From Ascarosepion bandense (lineage: Eukaryota > Mollusca > Cephalopoda > Sepiida > Sepiidae), in NCBI GenBank assembly GCA_037127315.1, contig JBBBDQ010001939.1:644501-708500 (forward strand): DNA of 64,000 nt, written 5' to 3'. How positions within the stretch are numbered: the stretch's first letter is position 1; each line of letters starts with the position of its first letter. Below the pieces are notes generated by a model, which was not told the DNA's origin, made no database searches, and worked only from the letters and a program-made list of their open reading frames with translations. Made by a program: the position numbers and the translations under genes. Shown piece by piece: positions 33,341-43,684 of this stretch.

Positions 33341-34800
33341 ATCATTTCACTTGAAGCAAGGCAGTACTGCCACTGTTGTGCAGGGGGTTACCTAAGAGGA
33401 TAATGATGAGAAAGAGGAACAAGTTAAAGCGGGTGTTAGAGAATGAGCAAGAGAAGGATGAGAACACTGGTGTAAAGAGAGCTACATGAGAGTAGAATGA
33501 AATGGAAGACGAACATGATGCAAAGGTTATCAGGGAAAGGATGCAAGTCAAAGAGATAAGAGATGGCAGTTGACATTGCATTTAAATTCTTGGAGATTGT
33601 AGCTGTCAGGGAAGCAAGTATATGGAAGGGAATTCCACAGGGTGGGGGGAGTGCAAGAAAAGAAGCTGATAGAGTAGAAGTTGCAGTTACATTTGGTTAG
33701 TTTCACTGTAAAAGAGTGGGACTAAGTGGCTAGTCTAGTAGCTCAAGTAAATTCATACAGAGGGGGCACCAGAGATCTAAGCTCATCAAAGTAGAAGCCG
33801 TGAAAGTATTTGTAGAAGAGACAGAGGGAAGCCACATTACATTGGTGAGAAAGTGACTGGAGTTGATTTACCATGTTGGGATCAATTACATTGCAGATTC
33901 TTTATTGGGCCTGAGATGAATAGCATGGGCACCTGACCAGATGTGACAGCAGTTTTCAATCCATGGGTGAATGGTAGATTTATATATGTGCAAAATGGAT
34001 TAAGATGAGAAAAACTTCTTGGCCCTACACAGTGAATCAACCTTCCTAGCAGCAGATTTAGCTATGGATTCAATGTAGTCATTCCACTTGAGGTTGGCTA
34101 AGAGAGTTAAGCTGAGGAGGTGCAGTATTTTGCTTTCAGGAAGACTAGCCTGATCCATGCTGATGGTGGATAAGAGCAATTGTCTATGGTGGTTAAACAA
34201 TAGCAGCTTCATTTTAGAAGCATTAAAATTTACAAGCCATTTCTTATCCCAGTCCACCACAGATTAACAGGTTCAGGTGATTTTTGTTTAGCTGGTTTAG
34301 TTTTAATTTTTACTTTGTGTGATGTCCTTATTAGAAATTTTTTGGTAAAGAGAGACTTAGAGTAGTAGTATCAGTTGGTCGACAAATGCAACATGTGTAG
34401 AAAGAAAATTGACGCAGACTGCAGCATGATGTGGCCTCAGTGTTGCCAACCAGAAACACTTGCAGAGAGACCCATCCATGCACGACATGGCACTACAAGA
34501 AACTTCGATATTATTCAACTGTTGATCAGAGAAGCTCTCAAGATGCTATGCAAGAGTTTGAACTTCTAACTACCAGTCAGAAGCAGCAACCAGGAAACTG
34601 CCAACCTGGTACCCTCATAATGAAGAAATGTTGGCATCATCCACACACATAACAAAAGCTTGTGACAGCACCACTATTAAGACCTGAGAAGAAGAAAGAA
34701 ACCCAGAACTCCTTCTTAAACAGGAAACAAAAGATGAGCCTCTACTCCTGTTCAAAAGAGGGAGAAGTATGATAGTAGGGTCTATCTACTTCAATTTAAA
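33341..34800 (-). pseudogene. LINE family A, internally deleted copy
   Basis: The 3' portion (33341-34258, tail through the RT C-terminal part) joins directly to the 5' UTR and start of ORF2 (34270-34800). Compared with the intact copy, about 2.1 kb between the 'KKWLVNFNASK' region and residue about 15 of the ORF is missing. Both ends are present: the tail at 33341 and, at 34695-34800, a head unit like that of the short derivative (complement reads GAAGTAGATAGACC and CAGGAGTAGAGGCTCATC). It shows that full-length 5' ends of LINE A carry that head unit. Dead. Confidence 0.85.
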
Positions 34801-34991
34801 AAAAAGATTTATTAAGTTTTAACTTAGTTCAAGTCAGGAGATTCCTTAATAGTCACTACAAGAGAATTTTAAAATACCTTTCTGTAGAAACTCAAAGGAA
34901 AATAAAAAATAAAATCAGCTTTTGCTGCCAGGACAACTAAAAGAGCTAACATAAATATATTTTAAAATTTATCCAACACTATATGCAAGGA

Positions 34992-35277
34992 ATAATATAT
35001 ATAGTCATCCACAGACAGATCTGTTTCTCTGTATCAGAGCTCATCAGTACAGTTAGACATCCAATTGCTTCTAGCCAGGATTGAAATCTGACCGAATTGA
35101 CATCAGTTGGCGATTCTACCTCTGAGCTATGTGTGCTTGGTAGAGGAAGGTGGACTTTAGCATGTTACATACAATGTAAACACACGCCAGCAGCCGAGAG
35201 TGTTCAAATTCATTACTGAATGAACACTGTGTAGATGTGTGAGTAGCTACTGTTTTTTCAAAGTCTGCCATTCCTCC
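34992..35277 (-). mobile_element. Short pol III-type element with hammerhead motif, second copy
   Basis: Minus-strand copy of the element at 32989. The leader starts GGAGGAATGGCAGACTTTG (complement of 35260-35277). The A box lies in the complement of about 35108-35129 (AGCTCAGAGGTAGAATCGCC) and the B box in the complement of 35078-35088. A single ribozyme follows (35004-35058), then a TA-rich stretch. Divergence from the first copy is moderate, so both are independent insertions of one family or an old inverted duplication. Confidence 0.75.
35004..35058 (-). ncRNA. Hammerhead ribozyme motif, single copy
   Basis: The minus strand carries CTGATGA (35041-35047), GAAA, the same CAGATCTG stem III palindrome (35015-35024 region) and the GTC triplet. 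The outer stem I GTC/GAC pairing (35004-35006 with 35056-35058) is kept. Inner stem I pairs change from C-G and G-A to T-G and G-T wobbles, still pairable. Stem II is weakened by a C-C mismatch (GCTCTGATACAGA), and an alternative pairing CTCTG/CAGAG would sequester the conserved G of GAAA. This copy is probably less active. Confidence 0.65.

Positions 35278-35278
<1 letters not shown>

Positions 35279-35313
<35 letters not shown>
35279..35313. repeat. (TA)n(GA)n microsatellite
   Basis: TA run followed by GA run, directly beside the 5' end of the minus-strand hammerhead element. Confidence 0.95.
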
Positions 35314-36219
35314 TTTATGACCTTTCCTTTCATACTGCTTTATATAATGCCACATAGCAGGTGTTAGGAGAAGTCTCCTAACAGACAAAGTAAGGTAATC
35401 CTACAGAATAATTTGCAGTAGGTGTTATTACTTCAAATATTTTTGTAAATCATTTATCTTAAATTCAAATAAAACAATTTAGATTTTTTTCTTTTTTTAG
35501 TGAACTATATTTTACTTAAATTTTTAAAATGTTAGTTTTTTTATGTAAGAACAGGAAGGAGAAAACGAGAATGATTTGTGGAAAGTCAAGGGGGTAAAAA
35601 GGGGTAAAAAAGTGAAGAAAATAGATAAAATGTAAAATTTAAAATTTTTATGCTCCAGAAATTTTTGAGGGCTTTTTTTTTAGTCCAGCTTCTTCTCATA
35701 AAAACAATTTTTGTACAACAGGAAACAAACTAGACACATGAAGATTCTTAAGGCTCCTCTTACTACTTCAACTCAGACTGTTACTCCAGAAATAAACTGT
35801 CTACTTCATACATTGTTTTTTTATTTATACCTGGTGCATGGTTGGGCATATTAGTAGTAGACACACAATTTTTAACAGAAAAATGCTTAGCACCATATGA
35901 AAATCTGTTAATTAAAAAGCATAAAATAACATAATAACTATACAAGCTTAAAGCCTGAAACCTTGTAAGTTAATAATCTTATAACTTGATTAAATTTTAT
36001 TTTAAATAGATATCAGCTCAAAAGGTATACAATACCTTATTAATAGTTTTCAATAAAAAGAGGATTTGATTTTATCTTAAACTGATTAATTAATAGAATA
36101 GGGTGCTGCAAAAGTAGGTATGCAGTAAATGTTATACCATTATTATCATAGTAGTTCTAGGATTCATTTAATTCATTAAAATTATTTTGAATATTTCTAT
36201 TTTCAAAATATTTATTATA
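35314..36219. other. AT-rich, no gene recognised
   Basis: A tandem GGGGTAAAAA pair near 35590-35611 is the only local structure. Confidence 0.5.
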
Positions 36220-36352
36220 TTTTTTTTTAATCATATCACCCCAAGCAAGGCGGTAACGCCACTGATGTGCAGGGGGCTATGTAATAGTGAAAAAATTGGA
36301 AAAGAGAAAGCCGGAAACCACATCCTAAACAGGGAACAAGGGATGAGCCTCT
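36220..36352 (-). mobile_element. Short LINE A-derived element, truncated
   Basis: Complement: part of the head unit (GAGGCTCATCCCTTGTTCCC through GGTTTCCGGCTTTCTC) followed by the LINE A tail (CCCCCTGCACATCAGTGGCG and GCTTGGGGTGATATGATT) and A run. A (TAA)n run follows near 36388-36410. Confidence 0.88.
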
Positions 36353-36492
36353 TATTATAATTTATTCATTATAATTTTTATTTTCTAATAAATAATAATA
36401 ATAATAATAAATATTTTGCAGGTAAAGAAGAGTGTGGGAATAATGGTGGTAAACAGTTTGATTGTTTTAAGGATCGTTATCTATTATTTGAT

Positions 36493-36796
36493 GTGCGTTG
36501 TGGTGCATTGGATATTGGCTTGAAACGAGAAATCGGGGAGCCAAGTTCAAATTCCAGCCGAATTCATTGCATTCACTTACACACAAATACCCTTGGGAAA
36601 GGCATTAATCCGTCTATTCCTTCCAGTTATGGGTTAAATAACAGGACAGATTGGGTTCTATAGCCTTGGTTGACAACCAGTCTACTGCAGAAAGCAATGG
36701 CAACCTACTGCGGGATAATCTTCTGCCCAGTCAGTCATGTCTCAAAAGAGACATGATTGCCCAAGTGTGTATCACGTATGGCACTTAACTGACTGA
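36493..36796 (+). mobile_element. tRNA-derived SINE (OR-like), reference full copy
   Basis: The best preserved copy: A box TGGTGCATTGG (36501-36511), B box AGTTCAAATTCC (36544-36555). A conserved body runs through ACCCTTGGGAAAGGCATTAA, AACAGGACAGATTGGGTTCT and AGTCTACTGCAGAAAGCAAT. The 3' part contains a self-complementary ATGTCTCAAAAGAGACAT segment and ends GCACTTAACTGACTGA. Pol III transcription from the internal boxes is the expected mode for tRNA SINEs; the LINE partner is not identified. Confidence 0.92.
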
Positions 36797-37339
36797 TCTA
36801 TTATTGATATATTTTTATAATCAATACAATACATTTTGTTTTTCTGTAATTTATACCTACTTTTGCACACCCTGTATATTCTAATAATGTATTCACTTTA
36901 ATTTAAATCTGTCTAATTCATTTATTTTATTAAACCTTAATTTATATGGATTTCTTAATATTTTTCTTCACAAATATGGCAGACTGATTCATGATCTTTT
37001 GAGATATTAAAAATATAAAATAGTTATTGAAAAAAGTGTTACATTCAGAATTCCTGCACAGAAAATCCAACAGTTGTTTCATTCATAGTCAGAAGGCATT
37101 GCCTTCATTTTGTACTAAATACATTGTGCTACTAAATATATCATTGGAGCTGAAATTAGCATACCCAGCAGTTAATTCAGTGCCCTGAACAAGTAGACGG
37201 AAATGGTTACAGACATTTTTCTAAGTTCAACTATCAAAACAAGAATGAACTCTCAACAGAACTTAAAGGTTCATACAAGTATACAAGTGAATAATAATTA
37301 TTCATTATATATATATATGAGTGAATGCTGAAGATTTCT
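36797..37339. other. No gene recognised
   Basis: AT-rich, unassigned. Confidence 0.5.
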
Positions 37340-37490
37340 CAAGTAGGCTATTCAAAAGTTCTAAAACATGGGTGCTATTTCAGATATTCACCCCTTAGTT
37401 CAACACATTTGGTTGCTGTTTCATAAAATTTTATAAGATCAAAAACAAACTTCTTGTAAGTTGGTTCACTGTGTCATGCAAGACAATTTT
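37340..37490 (-). pseudogene. mariner C-terminal scrap
   Basis: Aligns with 41000-41100 (AAAGTTCTAAAACATGGGTGC, TATTTCAGATATTCACCCC, TTAGTTCAACACATTTGG). It is part of the same mariner family as the 40963-42010 relic. Confidence 0.5.
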
Positions 37491-38384
37491 TTCTCCTGAA
37501 TCTATCTTACATATTTATTAATCTAATATTTGTGAAATATAAAAGTAAATTTTTTTTTTATTTGTGCTTGCATGTTTCTTTTAATTTTTTCATTTGCTCT
37601 TGCCACAAAAAATTAGCTAAAATAGGTTGAGATTATCTCTTCTTAACCAAACATTCTTTTAATTTTAGATTTTTGGCAAAACCACAAACACTCAATATTT
37701 TGAATGTGTATCTCCCTATTATTCATTGGGTAAACAAAGTTATCCTTGTGCAGAATGTCTGTAATTTTAATGGGTGATGCCACAGTATGAAAGCCAACTA
37801 TATGAAATTATCTGAGTTTCTGATAAAATAAAATAAAATAAAAAAATACTACAAACTACCTTTTTTAATTTTATCAGGATGATTCAGTAATAAAAATAAA
37901 AATAATATAATAATCACAAACTAAACACCCATCCTTGGAAAATTAAAACAAGAATTTGAAACAGTTATTATTCATGGCAGAAAGAAATATGGATAAGTTC
38001 AGTTTTATATGTTATAACTGTATTAAAATTCTAAAAATAACTTTTTAAAATAATAAAAATTACTTACATTTTTTACATTGTTTGGACTGCTGTCCTGATC
38101 TTTATTGCCATAGTCACAATGAACCTTTTTCAGGTGATTGGTAATAAAAATTACCATGGGAGTATATGATAATATGTGGTCAAGAATAAAAGCATCTTTT
38201 TGACACAATTTTCTTTTTGCAGGATTCTATGTAAAATTTTGTTCTCTAACATTTTTTTAATGTTATGTTCATTCAAGTTTTTATATTACTTTCTCTTCAG
38301 TTTGGAATTTCAAACTTTTCCTTCTCTTAGACTAGTTGCTACCCAAAATTCCAGTCTGCTTTACTCTGCTATCTAATCAAAAAC
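37491..38384. other. AT-rich, no gene recognised
   Basis: An AAAATAAAATAAAATA run near 37826-37845. Short frames are unremarkable. Confidence 0.5.
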
Positions 38385-38515
38385 TTGGGGTGGGGGAGAA
38401 GATACAGATTCAGACACTTTCCAAGGATATTTATGTGAAAGTGAATGCAACAGACTAGCTCAGTATCTAAAATTGGCTCATCAATTCCACTCTATTCATT
38501 ACACAACTAAATAAT
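38385..38515 (-). mobile_element. tRNA-derived SINE fragment
   Basis: The complement retains part of the head and 5' body (AGTGAATGCAACAGACTAGC on the plus strand, with a worn CTAAAATTGGCTCATCAATT for the region before the A box). Confidence 0.6.
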
Positions 38516-39419
38516 AATAATCATCTTTAAAAAAAATTATCAACAAATTTCCTGGTAAGTGCAAAATGTTTTATCTTGCAGGGAAAAATATCTATTGTTT
38601 TCAACACAGGAATTTTCCTTAATCAAAATAGATAATTGTCAAGATATACACATGCACACCCAAAGTAGGTTTGCATCCTAATTGATTAATGATGTCAAAA
38701 GCATTTATTTTACAAAAATTTATCTATGTTTTACTATAATCTTTTTCCTTGTTAATGTACTTAATTTTGTGGTAAATATTAATCACATGAATTGTAGAAT
38801 ATAAAGTGAAAATTTCATATAAAAATTCAATTAATATTTCTGCCAAGCTATAGACTTAATGATTCAACCTCCTATACAAACATACGTACACACGCACACA
38901 CACATACACACACACAAATATTTTAAATGTATAGTAGTCAGATAAGAGAATCAACTATTTTTTCATCATCAACCATTCTTGGGCTACATTGTTTTCTTTG
39001 TCTTCCCCTCCCTTCTTCCCTCCTTCTCTCCCACCTTGTAATCAAGATCCGCCATTTCAAGTGCTCAGTTTTTTAAATTTCTACACCCACATACTTTGAA
39101 TAGCTGTAACTACTTGTGAACATGCACACACTCAAGCTCACAAAGAGGCATGCTTATCCAAATATATGTACACACATATACATACTGTTAAATTTATTTG
39201 GGAATACACACATATTTTGACATGAATTTCTTCATTCATATATATGTCAGTTTTATATACACAAAAACTATTAAGGTTACCATTTTAAATTCTGGCTTGG
39301 GTTTACAAATGAAGATTGCTAAGTGTCTCCAGTGTCTATTACAGGAATGTGGGATAGTGCTCAGACCAACTCTAATGTAAGTTTTTAAGGTTGCAATAAA
39401 TTAAAATTCTTTATGTATA
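38516..39419. other. No gene; CA-rich low complexity near 38885-38920
   Basis: Nothing assignable apart from the CA/TACA-rich run. Confidence 0.5.
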
Positions 39420-39720
39420 TGTGCAGAGTTCAAATTCTGGCTGTGTTTATTGGTTTCACTTTTGCACAAATACTGTTGTAAAAGGTGTATGAATCCATCT
39501 TTTCTCCCTACAGCTATAGGTTAAATAACAATGCAGACTGGAGCCTTAGTTGACTACTAGTCTAGAAGAAGGACAAATCTGAATTCAAAACCAGTCAGGA
39601 ATGGCAAACTTATTTGCTACAGAGACTACAACAACGGCAGAGAGAATCTGAGGCTTTGGCTCTATACACTATAGAGAAGTCTAATGACACTCAAGATGAG
39701 AAGGTGGAGGTAGAAAATTC
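39420..39720 (+). mobile_element. tRNA-derived SINE, second subfamily
   Basis: B box AGTTCAAATTCTGGC at 39428, body like the OR-like SINE (CTACAGCTATAGGTTAAATAA), but a different 3' half (GACAAATCTGAATTCAAAA, then AGTCAGGAATGGCAAACTT). The 3' half is shared with 57815-58015. Confidence 0.72.
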
Positions 39721-40384
39721 TTTATGGGGAGAAAAATAAAAATAAGAAAAATAAAAGAAAGGATGTAGCAGTAAATATTTTTGCATTCTTCATCTGTGTT
39801 TGTTTTTTTTGCATAATTTTGCATAACTTTTATATAAAAATAGATGAAATGGATAAGGTAAAGACTTAGAAGATACAAGTAATGAAAGAGAGGTGATCTG
39901 AAGCATGGGTTAATGAAATAACCAAGTTATCAGCACCTATGGAATTTCTATTTGCTATCATTACTTTCACTACCTAGACATTTTCACACAGTTTCAAATG
40001 ACCTCATTACACAGTAGACTTAATTTGGCATGAATTCAATCCAATGTCAGTTCCATGAAAGAATTTTTTAATGTCAACAGGACTTGTACAAGCTGAATTT
40101 AAAAAAAAAGTACAAAACTTGACCTCAGCCATCTGGATATGTTGGCATTTAGAGCAGAAAATGGATAAAAAAATAGATACTAGCCAGGCAAATTTGTGTT
40201 GTAAGTCTTCCTCATTTCAGCTATTAGAGCAGGAAAAATTAGGATGGACACATTCAGATAACCAATTTTTACATCATTCAATAACCATTCACTCTTACTC
40301 ATATTTTTTATAATTGCAGTGTGATCACAATTTTATGTAGTGGATATTATCAATGTTGAAGTGATATTTTCATTGCAATTGTTC
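39721..40384. other. No gene recognised
   Basis: The short frame at 40071-40313 shows no family feature. Confidence 0.5.
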
Positions 40385-40902
40385 TGACAAGCAGGGAAAA
40401 CCCCTGGTGTCTCAATCACATGAATTTAAGTGTGCTACTAGATTGGCTTCTAGGTCTCACTTTTTTACAACTGAAATAGTTAAATGTAACGGCATTTACC
40501 CACCTTCCCACTTAAGGCAAGATGTGACACAAGGTCTTTTTAATGTGGGTCTTCCCGGCCATATAGCCAGGCCAAAAATATCTGTCTATCTTTCCCCAGT
40601 CATGATTCTACCCTTCAGCAGAACCACAACTGGGTTAGTGCTCTGCCCGGAGGCAGAGAGCTGACAGTGTCATAGTAGCAGAGGCAAATGCCAACTGTGA
40701 CTAATAGTTAAATGTAACTCCTCTTCTACTTCAACAGTTTCTTTTCTCACACTTCCCACCTGTAGAACTCCCTTCCATTTACTTGCTTCCTTGATAGTTA
40801 CAATCTCCAAAAATTTAAATTGCCATTTACTATCTTTTATTCTTTCTTCAATACCCGCTGTATCCAATCTTTTCTCTCACTGTAACTGTCTACATTTCAA
40901 AC
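40385..40902 (+). pseudogene. LINE family A, 3' fragment split by an insertion
   Basis: Plus-strand LINE A C-terminal sequence, similar to 8580-8830 (CACATGAATTTAA, TACTAGATTGGCTTCTAGGTC, then CACTTCCCACCTGTAGAACTC). It is interrupted at 40490 by a 212-bp insertion and resumes at 40703. No tail survives. Confidence 0.75.
40491..40702. mobile_element. 212-bp insertion with 16-bp target duplication
   Basis: The 16 bases AATAGTTAAATGTAAC at 40475-40490 are repeated exactly at 40703-40718, and removing the insert restores LINE A sequence. The insert is GC-richer than its surroundings, begins GGCATTTACCCACC and ends CCAACTGTGACT. It has no poly(A), no obvious terminal inverted repeat and no clear A/B boxes. 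A 16-bp duplication is typical of retroposition. Family unknown. Confidence 0.85.
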
Positions 40903-40962
40903 AATTTTTACAAGAAGTAAAAGCAATTAAATTATTTGTTTTTTGTAATTATTATAATTTTA

Positions 40963-42010
40963 TGAAGGGAGTTCTGAAAAGTTTTCAGTCTAACCAAGAA
41001 AGAAATGATCTAGAGCTATGAAGCATGTTATTTCACATATTTACCCTGTAATTCAGCACACTTAGAATATCATTTCACAAATATCTTCAACCATTCTAAA
41101 ACAATTCTGAGGTTTGGTCATTGAAATATTGCTGCTGTTGTCACTGAATCATTCAAAAATTTATTGCATTTTAAACTCATTTTAAGCTCTGGAAACAAGA
41201 TATAGCCGAACAGAATGAGATCTGATGAGTAGAGCGGATTTTCTACACATTCAAATGTCAAATTCACTAAAGTATCTTACCAGCTCCATGAGCAGAGGCT
41301 TTGTCTTGCACAAGAGAACACCTTTCTCAAACTTCCCTTGCTGTTTTCCTTTTAATGGTTCCTTTAGTCAGCACAGCAAATTAGAATAGTATTTTGCATA
41401 AACTACTTTGCTCTTTTGAAGATACTCAGGCATGAAAATTGCTCCCCTATCTCAAAAAGTGTGACCATGATGTTTCTTGCCTACATTTGAGCTTTGAGTT
41501 TTTCTGAGCTGTGGAGGTCTGAGCCCTACCACTGCATGGATTGTTGTTTGGTCTCAAAATCATAATGGTATAATTGTGTTATATCAACAGTGACATGTTA
41601 TCCTAAAAGATTATCATTAAATCACTGAAGATGCTGCAAAGTCAACTTGAAGATGTTTACACAAAATAATTTCTAGTCTATGTTCAAATATTTTAGCATT
41701 CACTTGTCTGACAACTTCTATGTTCACCCAACTGGTCATTAATTATAAACCTAGTGCATTCACTGGATATCTAGTTTTAAACAATGTTTTGGGTTGAGAT
41801 TTGTTAATCAGCCAAAATTAGATCATGAACGTGACTAACAATTTCAGGAATTGACATTGTTGAGAACCTCTTTGACAGTGCTACATATTTGGCCTAAAAA
41901 TCTACTTGCTAGAAGTTGGCCCACCACTTCTGCACAGATGACTTGTCATCCAATGTTTGTATCATGCATTCATGGTTTTCATTTGAAGTTTTCTTCTGCA
42001 GAAAAATAAA
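40963..42010 (-). pseudogene. mariner transposase relic with one terminal repeat
   Basis: The minus-strand translation contains worn blocks in mariner order: a helix-turn-helix region (about 41780-41960, 'QKWWANF', 'IPEIVSHVHDLI'), a central 'GKKHHGHTF*D' region (about 41450), 'IFMPEYLQK...VYAKYYSNLL', 'KGKQQGKFEKGVLLCKTK' (region of the second aspartate) and a C-terminal 'SALLIRSHSVRLYL', corresponding to 'PYSPDLAPSDYHLF'. Stops and shifts occur throughout. The outer end at 40963 (after TA) reads TGAAGGGAGTTCTGAAAAGTT and matches the ends of the MITE at 59029. The other terminal repeat was not found. Confidence 0.78.
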
Positions 42011-42289
42011 GAACTTGTTAGTGGCTCAGAGTTGAATGCTTAAAAATTCCACATCCGATAATAATTGACAAAATTCAATAAATGATCTGAAACAAAATTA
42101 AAAAAGAAGCACAAGGGTCCTGCAAATTGGCTTTTTACAATATAAAGAAATTCTCTTTACATTGACAAAATAACAATCAGATTTTAGGGAGTGGTTTGAG
42201 ACAAAACTTTTCAGTACATTTTCAATTTCCTCATGTGATATTAAAAGCAAATAGCAGTCATAAACTATTTTTTAAAATCAATTCACCTA

Positions 42290-42432
42290 AACAAATTGAT
42301 AGTGCAACCAAGATGCAAGGGATAGTAAAAGAGGATGAAAATACTTTAGAAGAAACTGGAAATCTAATCCAAAACAGGAAACAAGGGATAAACTTCTACT
42401 CCTGTTCAAAAAATCAGAGAAGTGTTTGAACC
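42290..42432 (-). mobile_element. Short LINE A-derived element, diverged
   Basis: Plus-strand reading: worn tail region, then AGAAGAAACTGGAAATCTAA, CAAAACAGGAAACAAGGGAT and CTCCTGTTCAAAAAATC, the complement of the head unit. Confidence 0.65.
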
Positions 42433-42519
42433 AAACAATAGGTTGATACAAAAGTTTCCAATTATTTACCTGAGTTTTTACCATTTTATGCTACCTGATA
42501 AGTAAGTCATATCATCTGG

Positions 42520-43090
42520 TTTTGTGCTTCTGCCATGTATCCAAAGATTCTTGACAGAATCCAAAGAAGAATCTGCAATGTTGTTAGTCATGACCTGGCA
42601 TCTCAGCTTCAATCACTTTCTCACAACTGTAACATAACTTCCCTGCACATTTTCTATAAAGATTGACAAATCTTAACCAAAAAAATTATTGAAAAAAAAA
42701 TTAGGAATATCCAGTGAACTCACTTGGTTTATAATTAATGAAGACATAAATATTTTCATGGTAAGCTTTCCTCTTTGGTATCTCAATTTCATGAATTTAA
42801 ATGCAGTACTTAACTGGCAACTAGGTCTCTTCATTTTACTGTTGAAATTGCTAAGTGTAACTGTAAGTTCTATACTAACAGTTTTTCTTCAAGCTTCTTG
42901 CATTCCTGTCCACTATGATCTTCAAAAATTTAAATCCAATGTCAATTTTCATGATCTATCACCTTGAATCTTGTTCTTTTAGAGTTCTCTCTTTCCGCAG
43001 TAATGATTTTTCAGTTTTATTTCACTTTCAGTAACCTTTAGTATCTTAGTGGCTTTATTGCCTTGCTTAAAATAAAATGATTAAAAAAAT
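42520..43090 (+). pseudogene. LINE family A, 3' fragment
   Basis: Plus-strand LINE A C-terminal region (around 42552-42620 like 'ILDRIQRRICNVV.HDLASQLQSLSH') through to the tail (CTTAGTGGCTTTATTGCCTTG, AAATGATTAAAAAAA, ending about 43088). 5'-truncated, with stops. Confidence 0.82.
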
Positions 43091-43489
43091 GGGTTGAGTC
43101 TTGGTTTGATAAATTCTTGAAGAACTTTTCAATGTCTTGAATTTTTTGGAACTGCTGACTGTAGAAGTCAAATAACTTACCTTTCAACATGGTGGTTTTC
43201 TTTTGTCTCCCTGTAGGAAGGTGAACATTCTAGATTGTGAAACTCAACTTCCTGATGTGTCTAACTAGTGTCCAGTTGGCAGACAAAAATAAACAGGGTT
43301 GTAACTGAATACATGTCCCTACCCAAAGACAAATGGTGGATATTGTGCTCAATATTTATGGAGCTCAATGTACACACTGAAATTATCAGCCAATCACTGC
43401 TTACAGAATAGACTTGCCTGTAACAGAATGGAATCTCCCAGGTTGTTATTTAAACCACCTACCAATTTTCACTGGTGGTTTTTTGGTCA
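43091..43489. other. Flank of LINE B, no gene recognised
   Basis: AT-rich until about 43490, where base composition changes sharply. Part of the right end may be LINE B 5' UTR. Confidence 0.45.
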
Positions 43490-43684
43490 GTCAGACCCAA
43501 CTTCTCTGTGTTGCGTAGTCTACCACAGCTCTGTTGAGTTCGAAAAGTTTCGTTGTCGTCCGTGTTCGTGTCGGGGATTGGTACGTCGGGTCGTGTTCGT
43601 ACAGGGATCGCTTCGTTGGATCATGTTCGGCGGAGAGCGTAGCGGTCGGTAGTGGAGAGTGAAGCCTCCGTCGGCAGGAGGACC

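Noticed and set aside
35041..35047. Treating every CTGATGA or TCATCAG in the window as a hammerhead
   Set aside because: Only the sites at 33222, 33275 and 35041 have GAAA and a GTC triplet at workable spacing with pairable stems; I did not find others.
36493..36560. Genuine tRNA gene at SINE heads
   Set aside because: A and B boxes are present, but the cloverleaf stems do not close and the unit continues into a shared SINE body, so these are tRNA-derived SINEs.
43490..43505. Firm target-site duplication for LINE B
   Set aside because: CCCAACTTCT on the left and CTCAACTTCT on the right match imperfectly and might be part of the element ends, so the boundary is given as approximate.
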